Below, in pieces: positions 1 through 7,352 of a stretch of 33,486 nucleotides of DNA (positions are counted from its first letter, which is position 1; each line of letters opens with the position of its first letter). Source of the DNA: Sedimentisphaerales bacterium (GTDB lineage Bacteria > Planctomycetota > Phycisphaerae > Sedimentisphaerales > UBA12454); contig JAFGGI010000002.1 of NCBI GenBank assembly GCA_016930635.1, positions 1-33,486 on the forward strand. Direction: 5' to 3'. The notes under the pieces were generated by a model. That model worked only from the letters and a program-made list of their open reading frames with translations, ran no database searches and was not told where the DNA came from. A program made the translations under genes and the position numbers.

Positions 1-14
1 CTCTATATATAGGG

Positions 15-140
15 AAAAACTTGCGCGCTTTTTTAAAAAAAGTGCAAAAGAAAATTTTGTCCGGAATTCTAAGTGCTTGCGTGAAAGGGAAAAAAATTTT
101 TTCATTTTTTTCAAGCGCGCAAGTTTTTTCTTGCGCGCTT
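15..140. repeat. CTTGCGCGCTT inverted repeats
   Basis: A 16-bp arm at 15-30 is perfectly complementary to 113-128. The second arm is also half of a tight hairpin: 113-123 pairs with 130-140 (11 bp) around a six-T loop. The same 11-mer thus appears at 20-30, 113-123 (inverted) and 130-140. Either a long stem or the short hairpin could form. The T-rich loop does not make it a classical terminator. Confidence 0.7.
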
Positions 141-160
141 TCGACTAATAATGGATGTTT

Positions 161-298
161 AGCCCCCACTTTTAGTGGGGGTCGGTTAGCCCCACGACGT
201 GTCGTGGGGTTGCTTTTATATGGTTGATCGATTAGCCCCGTCATCCCCGCATGACGGGGTTTAAAATTCGGTTAGCCCTGCCAACACTTTGGCAGGGT
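161..298. repeat. Four tandem hairpins with common TTAGCC lead-in
   Basis: Four perfect GC-rich stems follow each other: 163-170/174-181 (8 bp), 190-198/201-209 (9 bp), 236-244/251-259 (9 bp) and 276-284/289-297 (9 bp). The stem sequences differ, but each is preceded by TTAGCC. The fourth stem (CCCTGCCAA/TTGGCAGGG) recurs in inverted orientation at 15717-15738. This looks like a family of small REP-like palindromes. Function is unknown. Confidence 0.75.
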
Positions 299-346
299 CG
301 CTTAATCCCCGGACCTGCAACGATTTTCTTACTGACACTGGGCGGG

Positions 347-679
347 CTATTCTTTAAGGGCCGCAAGAACAACCGCTTTTAAATGAGGCAGATTATTCTT
401 ACAGGTTGACCAGACTATCTCCGTATTTACACCGAAGTATTCGTGGATGAGATAATTTCTCATTGCGATGATTTTTTGCCACTGGATGTCACTGTGAGTT
501 TCGCAAAAAGACCGGCTCAAATGATTTGCCGCCTCACCGATTATCTCAAGCTCCCGAACAACAGCAGCTATCATCATATCCTTTGAGATAAAAGTATCAT
601 AGGCAGTATCACCGATATATGATTCTATTCTTCCGGCTGCATCAAGAATATGCTGCAGATAGACTTTGTCATCCCTCAT
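347..679 (-). CDS. hepT: HepT-like toxin (HEPN ribonuclease) of an MntA/HepT pair
   Basis: This 110-residue protein belongs by motif to the HepT/DUF86 HEPN family, whose members are RNases or targets paired with a minimal nucleotidyltransferase. The diagnostic RX4HXY motif is visible as RNYLIHEY, residues 74-81, with R74, H79 and Y81. I chose the ATG at 679, which has a GAGG about 11 bases upstream. A TTG at 700 would add seven residues but lengthen the overlap with mntA. The gene overlaps the 3' end of mntA by 11 bp, so the two are translationally coupled. In characterised pairs the partner NTase adds AMP to the tyrosine of this motif to neutralise HepT; that role here is inferred from family and order. 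Confidence 0.88.
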   Translation of the reverse strand: MRDDKVYLQHILDAAGRIESYIGDTAYDTFISKDMMIAAVVRELEIIGEAANHLSRSFCETHSDIQWQKIIAMRNYLIHEYFGVNTEIVWSTCKNNLPHLKAVVLAALKE

Positions 680-974
680 AAATATATTCCGCCTCTGCAA
701 GAACCTTATCTCTGAAGTACTTGCTGATTGCCTGCGGTGTGAGCAGGTCTATGCGAATTCCCACATTGGACTGAAGTGCCTGCTGTATATCAAACAACTC
801 AAAGAAACCTATCCCTGATTCGGGTATAAGCTCTATAAGCACGTCAAGATCGCTGTTTTCGCCGGCATTTCCCCGGACATAAGAGCCGAAAATGGCCAAC
901 GACTTTATAGTCTCACGGTGCGGACAGGTTTTTAATGCTTTGGCAAGTTTCTCTTTTATTTCTACTTTCGACAT
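669..974 (-). CDS. mntA: MntA-like minimal nucleotidyltransferase antitoxin
   Basis: This 101-residue protein has the minimal nucleotidyltransferase signature GSX10DXD: G30-S31, ten residues, then D42-L-D44. The family is the MNT partner of HepT toxins and is known in characterised systems to AMPylate the HEPN toxin. It starts with ATG at 974, has almost no Shine-Dalgarno, and sits only about 8 bases after a strong -10 box, so its message may be leaderless. It is followed, with an 11-bp overlap, by hepT, forming a two-gene toxin-antitoxin operon. There is no mobile element beside it except the repeat-rich DNA on both sides. Confidence 0.88.
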   Translation of the reverse strand: MSKVEIKEKLAKALKTCPHRETIKSLAIFGSYVRGNAGENSDLDVLIELIPESGIGFFELFDIQQALQSNVGIRIDLLTPQAISKYFRDKVLAEAEYIYEG

Positions 975-982
975 ACCTGATT

Positions 983-1010
983 ATTATAATTTTTAAATTG
1001 TGTTCGTCAA
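983..1010 (-). promoter_or_regulatory. Promoter of mntA-hepT
   Basis: On the minus strand TTGACG (1010-1005) is followed after 16 bp by a perfect TATAAT (988-983). The -10 box ends 8 bases before the ATG of mntA, which places the expected transcription start at or within a base or two of the start codon. Confidence 0.7.
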
Positions 1011-1085
1011 TTATAACATTTTCTCGATAATTCCCGCTATTTTTACCGCTTGCAATATACCCTCTTGGCGCTAAAATAGAGACTA

Positions 1086-1194
1086 TTGCCACAAAGGCAC
1101 AAAGACACAAAGAAAATATAATATAGTTAAGAAATTAGTGCCTTGGTGTCTTGGTGGCTCAAACTTAGTGTTTTGGTGTCTTAGTGGCTAAAAA
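1086..1194. repeat. 8-bp-periodic repeats before the methyltransferase
   Basis: CACAAAG-type octamers repeat three times at about 1090-1114. After an AT-rich spacer, GTGNCTTG-type octamers occur in two blocks at about 1138-1158 and 1167-1188. The second kind is roughly the reverse complement of the first, so the whole is an imperfect inverted repeat. The last unit supplies the GTG start and first codons of the methyltransferase gene. Confidence 0.65.
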
Positions 1195-2212
1195 TTACGA
1201 AAATCAGATTATCACGGGTGATTGTATAGAGATACTCAATCAGGCCAAAGAGCCTTTCGCAGATCTGATCTTTGCCGACCCGCCTTTCAATATCGGCTAC
1301 AAATACGACAAATATAAAGACACCCAGAAAAAGGAAAACTATATCGACTGGACAAGAGGGTGGATGAGTGCGTGCTGCAAAGTTCTCCATCCTGCCGGGT
1401 CTTTCTATATTGCCATCGGCGATGACTATGCCGCCTATGTCAAAACGATTGCGGAAGACCAACTCGGTTTGACTTGTCGAAACTGGATCATCTGGCACTA
1501 TACCTTTGGCCAGCAGACTAAAAACAAATTTGCCCGCTCTCATACGCATATTCTTTATTTCGTAAAGGACAAAAAGAACTTCACATTCAACGATTTTGCC
1601 ATCAGAACGCCATCTGACAGGCAGCTTATCTATAAAGACAAAAGGGCTAATGCCGCTGGAAAGATGCCTGACGATGTCTGGGACAGCTTTTCACGCGTCT
1701 GCGGCACGTTTAAGGAAAGACAGTCCTGGCATCCGTGCCAGATGCCCGAACTACTGCTTGCCCGAATTATCACGGCAAGTTCAAACCCATCCGATTGTGT
1801 GCTGGACCCTTTTATAGGTTCAGGCACCACCGCTGTTGTCGCGCTCAAATACGGCAGGAAATATTGCGGAATTGACATGTCCGCCGATTACGTGGAAAAT
1901 ACTATCACAAGAATCGAACAGGTAAAAAATCAGATCGCTGATTCCCAAAAGGGCTATTTCAATATATTAGAGCTCGAAGAAATCAAGAGACTTTTTGTAG
2001 AGACGAACCTGAGTATCACTCGGCTCATCGAAGATGAAAAGCTGCTGGAAATTTTTACGCGTCTGTTCACAGCGCGTATGAATCCCGCACCTTCTAAGTA
2101 TTCAAAAAAGAATGAAAAAAGAAGGTGCGGGATGAATAACGGCAGAAAATATGATACCGAACAGATAGCATTGGTGATAAAGGACCTTACCGGTTGGGAC
2201 AAAAGAAGCTGA
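1184..2212 (+). CDS. Beta-class DNA methyltransferase (N4-C or N6-A)
   Basis: This 342-residue protein transfers a methyl group from S-adenosylmethionine to the amino group of adenine or cytosine in DNA. The catalytic motif IV is DPPF at residues 32-35, and the SAM-binding motif I (DPFIGSGTT) begins at 208, so the order IV before I marks the beta class, with the target-recognition part between. About 100 residues follow motif I. The start is GTG at 1184; an in-frame stop lies at 1166, and no better start exists. No restriction endonuclease is adjacent, so it may be an orphan methylase. Its end overlaps lnt by 19 bp. The target sequence cannot be read from the protein by eye. Confidence 0.87.
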   Translation: MAKNYENQIITGDCIEILNQAKEPFADLIFADPPFNIGYKYDKYKDTQKKENYIDWTRGWMSACCKVLHPAGSFYIAIGDDYAAYVKTIAEDQLGLTCRNWIIWHYTFGQQTKNKFARSHTHILYFVKDKKNFTFNDFAIRTPSDRQLIYKDKRANAAGKMPDDVWDSFSRVCGTFKERQSWHPCQMPELLLARIITASSNPSDCVLDPFIGSGTTAVVALKYGRKYCGIDMSADYVENTITRIEQVKNQIADSQKGYFNILELEEIKRLFVETNLSITRLIEDEKLLEIFTRLFTARMNPAPSKYSKKNEKRRCGMNNGRKYDTEQIALVIKDLTGWDKRS

Positions 2213-3918
2213 AAATCTTATTTCTCGTTTCCTGCTTTCTTACAAGCGCGATACTTCTGACGGTCATCCAGTCGCCGTTTGATATGGGCTTGCTGGCGTG
2301 GATTGCGATGGTGCCTTTTGTCCTCGGCTCACTTTTTACCGAACCTGTTGAGCATGTGCCGGTCTTTAGTATAACTGAAAGACCTCCTAAAGAAAAGATA
2401 TGGTCTATCCTTATCGCTGCATATGTCATTTCACTTTTGTACTGGCTCGCCAATCTCTACTGGCTGACATTAACAACCATCCCCGGCTGGATAGTCTTCT
2501 GTCTTTATATGGCGCTTTACTGGCCTCTGCTCGCAGCGGCTCTGCGGCATAGTATAAGAATGAAAATCCCACTGTGGCTTTCACTGCCGGTGCTTATTGT
2601 CTGTGCAGAGTCTCTGCAGGGCTGGATATTTAACGGTTTCAATTGGCGTTATCTCGGCCACAGCCAGTACAGGAACATCAAAATAATTCAGATTGCAGAT
2701 ATATTCGGCACCGGCGGATTGACTTTTCTTATAGCAATGGTCAACGGAATGATCGCTGAAGCGATTATCGATATAAAGAAGAAACGGTTTTTAACCCCTC
2801 TGAATAATATAGGGATTTTTCTTACAGCCCTTGCGCTCAGTTCGGCATTCTTTTACGGCCAGTTCAGAATTGAACAGACCACGGATTTCACCGAGCCCGG
2901 CCCGAGAATAGGTGTAGTCCAGTCGAATATTCCGGTAAAAGCCGGCGAAGAAACCAACCCTTTTGAAAATACCTTTATCGATATGTTAGCCGACAGCAGA
3001 GACTGCTTCCTGTCTGTCAGTCCGCATCTGATTATCTGGCCCGAAACCATGGTCGAAGCCGTGCTCGATGACAGTTACCTCAAGCTTATGCCTCAGACTG
3101 ATGTGGCAAATATATTTCACAATGCCCTGACCCGTCACACAGACCAGGGCCCTTATCTTCTTGTCGGTGCTTTCTCCGGCAAGGCAGTAATAGATGAAGA
3201 CAAAGTAAAAATGGCTACCAGTTACAACGCTGCTTTTTTATATGAGCCTAACAGCATTCGTCCGCGTCAGATTTATAACAAAATGCACCTTGTGCCCTTC
3301 GGCGAATATATTCCTTTCAGGAATGAACTGTCGTTTTTGGGCGATTTTCTTTTGGCGCTTACTCCTTATGATTACTACTACGCAATGGATGCCGGGAATA
3401 AATATACTGTTTTTGACATGAACGCCCTTGACGGGACGTATAAATTCGGGGTGATGATCTGTTATGAGGATACGGTCGCTCGAATTGCAAGAAAAATGAC
3501 ATTTCATCCCGACAGGGGCAAACAAATTGACTGGCTTGTGAATATAAGTAATGACGGCTGGTTTGTAAGACAAAAAAACGGGAAAGTCGAAGCAAGCACA
3601 GAACTTGCTCAGCACATGGCGATATGTGTATTTAGAGCGGTCGAAAATCGTGTGCCGATTTTTAGAAGTGTAAATACCGGCATAAGCTGTTATATTGATT
3701 CCCTCGGCCGAATACATGACGATTATATTGTCGGCACCATCGAAGAAAAAACGCTCGAAAGGGCAGGACAAAAAGGCTGGTTTGCTGATCAGGTCATTAT
3801 TGACAAAAGGGTTACCGTCTTTGGCCGAATTGGCCGAAAACTGGATTTCATCTGTGCGTTATCTTTGATTTTTGCCGCTTTTATGTCGATATATAGAGTA
3901 GTAATGAGTAATGAGTAA
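2194..3918 (+). CDS. lnt: Apolipoprotein N-acyltransferase
   Basis: Lnt adds the third acyl chain to the N-terminal cysteine of lipoproteins at the periplasmic face of the inner membrane. The 574-residue protein has an N-terminal block of several membrane helices (to about residue 230), a nitrilase-fold domain, and a final helix near 550-570. The catalytic triad is visible: Glu284 in WPET, Lys363 in YNKMHLVPFGEY, and Cys423 in MICYED, plus SNDGWF. The TTG at 2194 has AAAGGAC upstream and overlaps the methyltransferase gene by 19 bp. The last codons and stop fall inside a 7-bp repeat (about 3901-3930). Presence of Lnt implies a Gram-negative-type envelope and fits the lipobox protein at 30164. 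Confidence 0.95.
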   Translation: MGQKKLKILFLVSCFLTSAILLTVIQSPFDMGLLAWIAMVPFVLGSLFTEPVEHVPVFSITERPPKEKIWSILIAAYVISLLYWLANLYWLTLTTIPGWIVFCLYMALYWPLLAAALRHSIRMKIPLWLSLPVLIVCAESLQGWIFNGFNWRYLGHSQYRNIKIIQIADIFGTGGLTFLIAMVNGMIAEAIIDIKKKRFLTPLNNIGIFLTALALSSAFFYGQFRIEQTTDFTEPGPRIGVVQSNIPVKAGEETNPFENTFIDMLADSRDCFLSVSPHLIIWPETMVEAVLDDSYLKLMPQTDVANIFHNALTRHTDQGPYLLVGAFSGKAVIDEDKVKMATSYNAAFLYEPNSIRPRQIYNKMHLVPFGEYIPFRNELSFLGDFLLALTPYDYYYAMDAGNKYTVFDMNALDGTYKFGVMICYEDTVARIARKMTFHPDRGKQIDWLVNISNDGWFVRQKNGKVEASTELAQHMAICVFRAVENRVPIFRSVNTGISCYIDSLGRIHDDYIVGTIEEKTLERAGQKGWFADQVIIDKRVTVFGRIGRKLDFICALSLIFAAFMSIYRVVMSNE

Positions 3919-3932
3919 TTAGTAATTAGTGG
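3898..3932. repeat. AGTAATG/T heptamer repeat
   Basis: Four to five head-to-tail copies of AGTAATG or AGTAATT span the lnt stop codon and the gap before the HEAT-repeat gene. The repeat encodes the final Met-Ser-Asn-Glu of Lnt and its stop. It is one of several 7-bp-periodic tracts in the window. Confidence 0.75.
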
Positions 3933-3937
3933 TTGTG

Positions 3938-4927
3938 ATGAAAACTTTTATAGATACACATAACAGGTTCAAAGTTTTTTACATCTTTTTTGTTGTAATT
4001 ATTTTGACAGCAGCAAATTTCTGCCAGGCTTCACAGATAATAGACGATCTTGTGCCCCAGGCTCAGAGAGCTGTTTTAGAGGGCCTGGAAAGCTCGGATG
4101 CAAGGCTCAGGGCTAATGCTATCGAAGTGGTTTCAACAACACAGAAAATGGTCTTTTTGCCCAAAATAGCAACTTTTTTGGATGATCCTGTCATGCCGGT
4201 CAGGTTTGCAGCTGCTGTTGCACTGGGCGATACCAAGTATAAAAAGGCGGAAAAACAGCTTGCTGAACTTTTAAACGACACTGATTTGAACGTGAGGATA
4301 GCAGCGGCTTATGGGCTTTGCAAAATGGGTCGAATGCGGTATCTGTCCGTCATAGAAAAGGCTGCAAAAGTTGAAGACCAGACAGTTGTGGCAAATGCAG
4401 CCTGGCTCCTCGGAAAGCTCAAAAGTGAAAAATCATTGGCCCTTCTTTATAGTTTGAAAGACAATAAAGACTCGAGCGATAAAGTTGCGTTTAATTCTGT
4501 AGAGGCCATAGCAAGGATCGGGGATGAAAAAATATATCCAAGAATATGGACTATGCTTATAAGTGCTTATGCAGAAGATAGATACATGGGTATCAACGCC
4601 ATGGCGGCTTTTGGCGGATCTAAGGGGGCTAATGCTATTTTATCCGTGCTTGATGATAGTGTTCTCGAGATCAGACTTGCTGCCGCCCAGCAGCTTGGTA
4701 CTTTAGGGGATTTTAGCGGGCGAATTATTGTCCTTGAGTATCTATCCGGGGCCAGTCGGCAGGAAAAATTTGTAGAAGAAAGATGTAACATCCTTGCTGC
4801 ACTGGCGATAGGGCAAATAGGCACAGAAAAACTCATCGAATATTTACCTAAATTACTCAAAAATAACTCTTTAGCTGTACGCCTGGCCGCCGCCCAAAGC
4901 GTATTTATTCTTGCCGGGGCCAGCTAA
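3938..4927 (+). CDS. Exported HEAT-repeat protein
   Basis: A 329-residue protein with an N-terminal hydrophobic signal (about residues 14-27, followed by CQAS) and then tandem HEAT/PBS-lyase-type helical repeats filling the rest. The repeats are recognisable by recurring VRxAAAxALG-like segments, for example near VMPVRFAAAVALGD and LNVRIAAAYGL. Such alpha-solenoids are binding scaffolds; no catalytic motif is visible. I chose ATG at 3938 rather than the GTG nine bases upstream. It follows lnt by 19 bp and ends before a promoter for the next cluster. Its cargo or partner is unknown. Confidence 0.85.
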   Translation: MKTFIDTHNRFKVFYIFFVVIILTAANFCQASQIIDDLVPQAQRAVLEGLESSDARLRANAIEVVSTTQKMVFLPKIATFLDDPVMPVRFAAAVALGDTKYKKAEKQLAELLNDTDLNVRIAAAYGLCKMGRMRYLSVIEKAAKVEDQTVVANAAWLLGKLKSEKSLALLYSLKDNKDSSDKVAFNSVEAIARIGDEKIYPRIWTMLISAYAEDRYMGINAMAAFGGSKGANAILSVLDDSVLEIRLAAAQQLGTLGDFSGRIIVLEYLSGASRQEKFVEERCNILAALAIGQIGTEKLIEYLPKLLKNNSLAVRLAAAQSVFILAGAS

Positions 4928-4953
4928 ACTATCGCGCTAAATACAAAAATAGC

Positions 4954-4982
4954 TTGACCTTAGTGCCTTTAAAGCGTAAAAT
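4954..4982 (+). promoter_or_regulatory. Promoter for the mre cluster
   Basis: TTGACC (4954-4959), a 17-bp spacer and TAAAAT (4977-4982) make a good sigma-70-like promoter. It implies a leader of about 90 bases before the TTG start at 5081, and argues against an upstream start at 4988 for the next gene. Confidence 0.65.
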
Positions 4983-5080
4983 CTATATTGTATATAAATG
5001 CTGATATTGTATTCAGTTTTAGCTTAATCGTCGAAAGGCGGTTTGACTCTTTTAACTATCAGGAGCGAAAGGAGCCTGTT

Positions 5081-5908
5081 TTGAGTACTCTTACAAAGAT
5101 TTTAATCGTGTTATTGTCATTATTCTCTATTTTTCTATGTGGTACAGTTGTAACTTATGTTGGTTCGGCCAAGAATTACAGAAGTGCTTATGAAGAATCC
5201 AAAAAGGAGCTGACAGCTTTAAAGCTGAAAGTTGCCGGCTATGAAGAGCAGATCGAAGCAAAAAAGCGTGAGATGGAAGGGCTTGTCAGCAAGCTGGATG
5301 CACAGGTAGCATCGCTCAAAGCTGAAAAAAGTCAGATTGAGATGGACCTTAAAGAAGCCCAACGCTCTAAAGCTGCACTCGATGAAAAAGTTCAGTCTCT
5401 GGCGACGGCGGCACTTGGTTTTGAAGAAACTGTCGGTGGTATGGAAGAATCACTTAAGACCACAAGGCAGGAGCTTGACAAGGCAAGAGCCGAGGGTATC
5501 AAGCTTACCAAGAATCTTAATGAGCTGACAGCAAGTCTCGAAGAGAAGATCGCACAGCTCGAAGCTGTTGATGCTGAAAAAAGAAGATTGCTTGAGCAGC
5601 ATAGTCCTGCCGGAGTTTCTTATTCACCTGTAACACCTTTACCCGATAATTCAGCGGTAAGAGTTATTGAAGCTCCTGTGGACATAGCACTGCAGGGGAT
5701 GATTACCGCAGTTGAGGGTTCTCTTGTAACTCTTTCGGTCGGCGATGCCGATGGTGTTACAAAAGGCATGGTATTTCATGTGATCAGGAACGACAGTTTC
5801 GTCTGTGATATAAGGATAACCGAAGTTGACACAGAGGCATGTGCAGGTATGACTCAGCTTGTCCAGACTCAGCCAAGAGTTGGTGACATTGTCTCAACAA
5901 CATGGTAG
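5081..5908 (+). CDS. Membrane-anchored coiled-coil protein with MreC-like shape
   Basis: This 275-residue protein has a single membrane helix at about residues 6-27, a long coiled coil (about 40-175, rich in E, K, A, L with heptad spacing), a short proline-containing linker, and a compact C-terminal beta-type domain (about 200-275) with VGDADGVTKGMVFHV and RVGDIVSTT. The start is TTG at 5081, six bases after AAAGGAG; the upstream open frame lacks a ribosome site. Its layout (helix, coiled coil, beta domain containing an xxDGVxxGM segment) resembles MreC, which lies two genes downstream and has NDGLRKGQYV. I do not recognise a named family. Function is inferred only as an envelope or elongation-complex partner. 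Confidence 0.8.
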   Translation: MSTLTKILIVLLSLFSIFLCGTVVTYVGSAKNYRSAYEESKKELTALKLKVAGYEEQIEAKKREMEGLVSKLDAQVASLKAEKSQIEMDLKEAQRSKAALDEKVQSLATAALGFEETVGGMEESLKTTRQELDKARAEGIKLTKNLNELTASLEEKIAQLEAVDAEKRRLLEQHSPAGVSYSPVTPLPDNSAVRVIEAPVDIALQGMITAVEGSLVTLSVGDADGVTKGMVFHVIRNDSFVCDIRITEVDTEACAGMTQLVQTQPRVGDIVSTTW

Positions 5909-5958
5909 AATCCGGAATCTGTAATATATTTTATTGTATTTAATAGTCGAGAATTGAA

Positions 5959-6123
5959 ATGAATAATGGACAAACAGCCGGTAAAGTGAAAGCCGCGAGT
6001 AATGTATATACAGCTTTATTAGCTCTGGTATGCGGCGCCGTGGGCTTTACAGCCGGTTTTGTTGCATTGCGGTGTATGTCAGATTACGGAACACTTTTTA
6101 AGATTGTCGAAGTATTGCGTTAA
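5959..6123 (+). CDS. Small membrane protein, 54 residues, before mreB
   Basis: An ATG at 5959 opens a 54-codon frame ending in TAA at 6121. The product has a polar N-terminus, one hydrophobic helix (about residues 17-37, TALLALVCGAVGFTAGFVAL) and a short C-terminal tail. It fits neatly between the coiled-coil gene and mreB, with 50 bp before and 72 bp after. The ribosome site is weak (GAG about 6 bases upstream). I do not recognise a family. Position suggests a small partner of the elongation machinery, but that is only inference. Confidence 0.6.
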   Translation: MNNGQTAGKVKAASNVYTALLALVCGAVGFTAGFVALRCMSDYGTLFKIVEVLR

Positions 6124-6195
6124 TCTATATAAAGGAACAGGGCTGAAGAAAATCGGAATTTACTGAAGTCGCTGTATTTTTTGAAAGGATTTAGT

Positions 6196-7248
6196 GTGTT
6201 TCTGGATGCGATATGGGGTTGGTTCAGCATGGACATGGGCATCGATCTGGGAACGTGCAATACGCTTGTTTGCGTCCGCAATGAAGGTATAGTGCTTAAC
6301 GAGCCCAGTGTTGTCGCAGTTCGAAAAGGTACGAATGTAGTTCTCAACAACGGCGAGGCAGTGGGTCTTGTTGCCAGGGAGATGCTCGGCAAAACGCCGG
6401 GGAGCATATCAGCAATTCGTCCTCTTAAAGATGGTGTGATCAGCGATTTTGAAATTACCGAGGCGATGCTCAGTTATTTCATCAACAAGGTCCACGGCAG
6501 AGGCGGTTTCAAACCTCGTGTAGTCATTGCGGTTCCCAGCGGCATAACCGCAGTTGAAAGACGTGCGGTTGTTGACAGCGCCGAAAGGGCGGGAGCAAGG
6601 AAGGTTTATCTCGTTGATGAGCCGATGGCTGCCGGTATCGGGGCGGGTTTACCGATTACTGAGCCGACGGCATCGATGATAGTCGATATCGGCGGCGGCA
6701 CTACTGAAGTAGCTATAATGAGCCTGGCTGATATAAGTACCTGTGAGTCTATCCGTGTCGGCGGCGACGATATGGACGAGGCAATAATTAATCATCTTAA
6801 ACGCACATATAATCTGCTTATCGGTGAGCCTCGTGCTGAGCAGGTAAAGATCCAGCTCGGTTCTGCTTCACCGCTTGAGCAGGAACTGACAATGGAAATA
6901 GCCGGCAGGGATACCATATCAGGACTGCCGAGAAAGATTGTTATTACCAGCGAGGAAATCCGAGAAGCTCTCAAAGAACCTATAAGCAGTATTATAGAAG
7001 CAGCTACCAAGACCCTTGAAAAGGCAGAACCCGAACTTGCAGCGGATCTCATTGACAATGGAATGTATCTGTGCGGAGGCGGGGCACTGCTTCGAGGGAT
7101 GGATACGATTTTCTCGAATGCGACCGGACTGACCGCGAAAAGAGTTGAAGAACCTCTGACATGTGTCGCAAGGGGAACGAGTGTATATCTCGAGAACCTT
7201 GAACTATGGAAAGACACAATGGATCATAACGGTTTCGGATGGGAATAG
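6196..7248 (+). CDS. mreB: Rod-shape actin homologue MreB
   Basis: MreB polymerises along the inner membrane and positions side-wall peptidoglycan synthesis. The 350-residue product has all actin-fold signatures: phosphate-1 MGIDLGTCNTLV near the N-terminus, phosphate-2 IVDIGGGTTEVA, and the adenosine motif MYLCGGGALLRG. An amphipathic N-terminus (FLDAIWGWF) should bind the membrane. I chose GTG at 6196, which has AAAGGA six bases upstream; a TTG at 6181 would place that site inside the gene. It is followed by mreC, mreD and PBP2 in the usual order. Length is normal for the family. Confidence 0.97.
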   Translation: MFLDAIWGWFSMDMGIDLGTCNTLVCVRNEGIVLNEPSVVAVRKGTNVVLNNGEAVGLVAREMLGKTPGSISAIRPLKDGVISDFEITEAMLSYFINKVHGRGGFKPRVVIAVPSGITAVERRAVVDSAERAGARKVYLVDEPMAAGIGAGLPITEPTASMIVDIGGGTTEVAIMSLADISTCESIRVGGDDMDEAIINHLKRTYNLLIGEPRAEQVKIQLGSASPLEQELTMEIAGRDTISGLPRKIVITSEEIREALKEPISSIIEAATKTLEKAEPELAADLIDNGMYLCGGGALLRGMDTIFSNATGLTAKRVEEPLTCVARGTSVYLENLELWKDTMDHNGFGWE

Positions 7249-7253
7249 GGACT

Positions 7254-7312
7254 CAAGTCGGCAGATTTGAGGATTTAAAATTAAAAGTTTAGGATTGGAA
7301 ATTTTGATATCC
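7254..7312. repeat. Degenerate 7-bp-periodic AT-rich tract
   Basis: Between mreB and mreC the sequence reads as loosely repeated heptamers of the GGATTTA/AAGTTTA/GGATTGG type. It belongs with similar tracts at 8749-8925, 15788-15815, 21251-21343 and 21440-21495. Confidence 0.5.
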
Positions 7313-7352
7313 GCCTTCTATCGGTCATCCTTAATGGATTACGGAGGACAGG

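Larger units (their letters stand above)
1..346. other. Gene-free left end with hairpin string
   Basis: I see no credible gene here; the one open frame (about 21-227) runs through low-complexity A/T tracts and hairpins. The stretch has a left part built from three copies of CTTGCGCGCTT (two direct, one inverted) and a right part of four unrelated GC-rich hairpins, each preceded by TTAGCC. It separates the 3' end of the hepT gene from whatever lies to the left of the window. Confidence 0.7.

Noticed and set aside
21-227. 68-residue frame at the left end
   Set aside because: It runs through poly-A/T tracts and across two hairpins, has no ribosome site and no plausible protein composition.
913-1110. 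65-codon minus-strand frame upstream of mntA
   Set aside because: It crosses the mntA promoter and the octamer repeats and overlaps the start of mntA in another frame.
3238-3771. Minus-strand frame of 177 codons
   Set aside because: It is antisense to the catalytic domain of lnt, whose triad motifs are intact; no independent motif or ribosome site.
4988-5080. N-terminal extension of the coiled-coil protein
   Set aside because: The strong promoter at 4954-4982 would start transcription at about 4989, and AAAGGAG lies before TTG 5081, which gives a normal membrane-anchor N-terminus.
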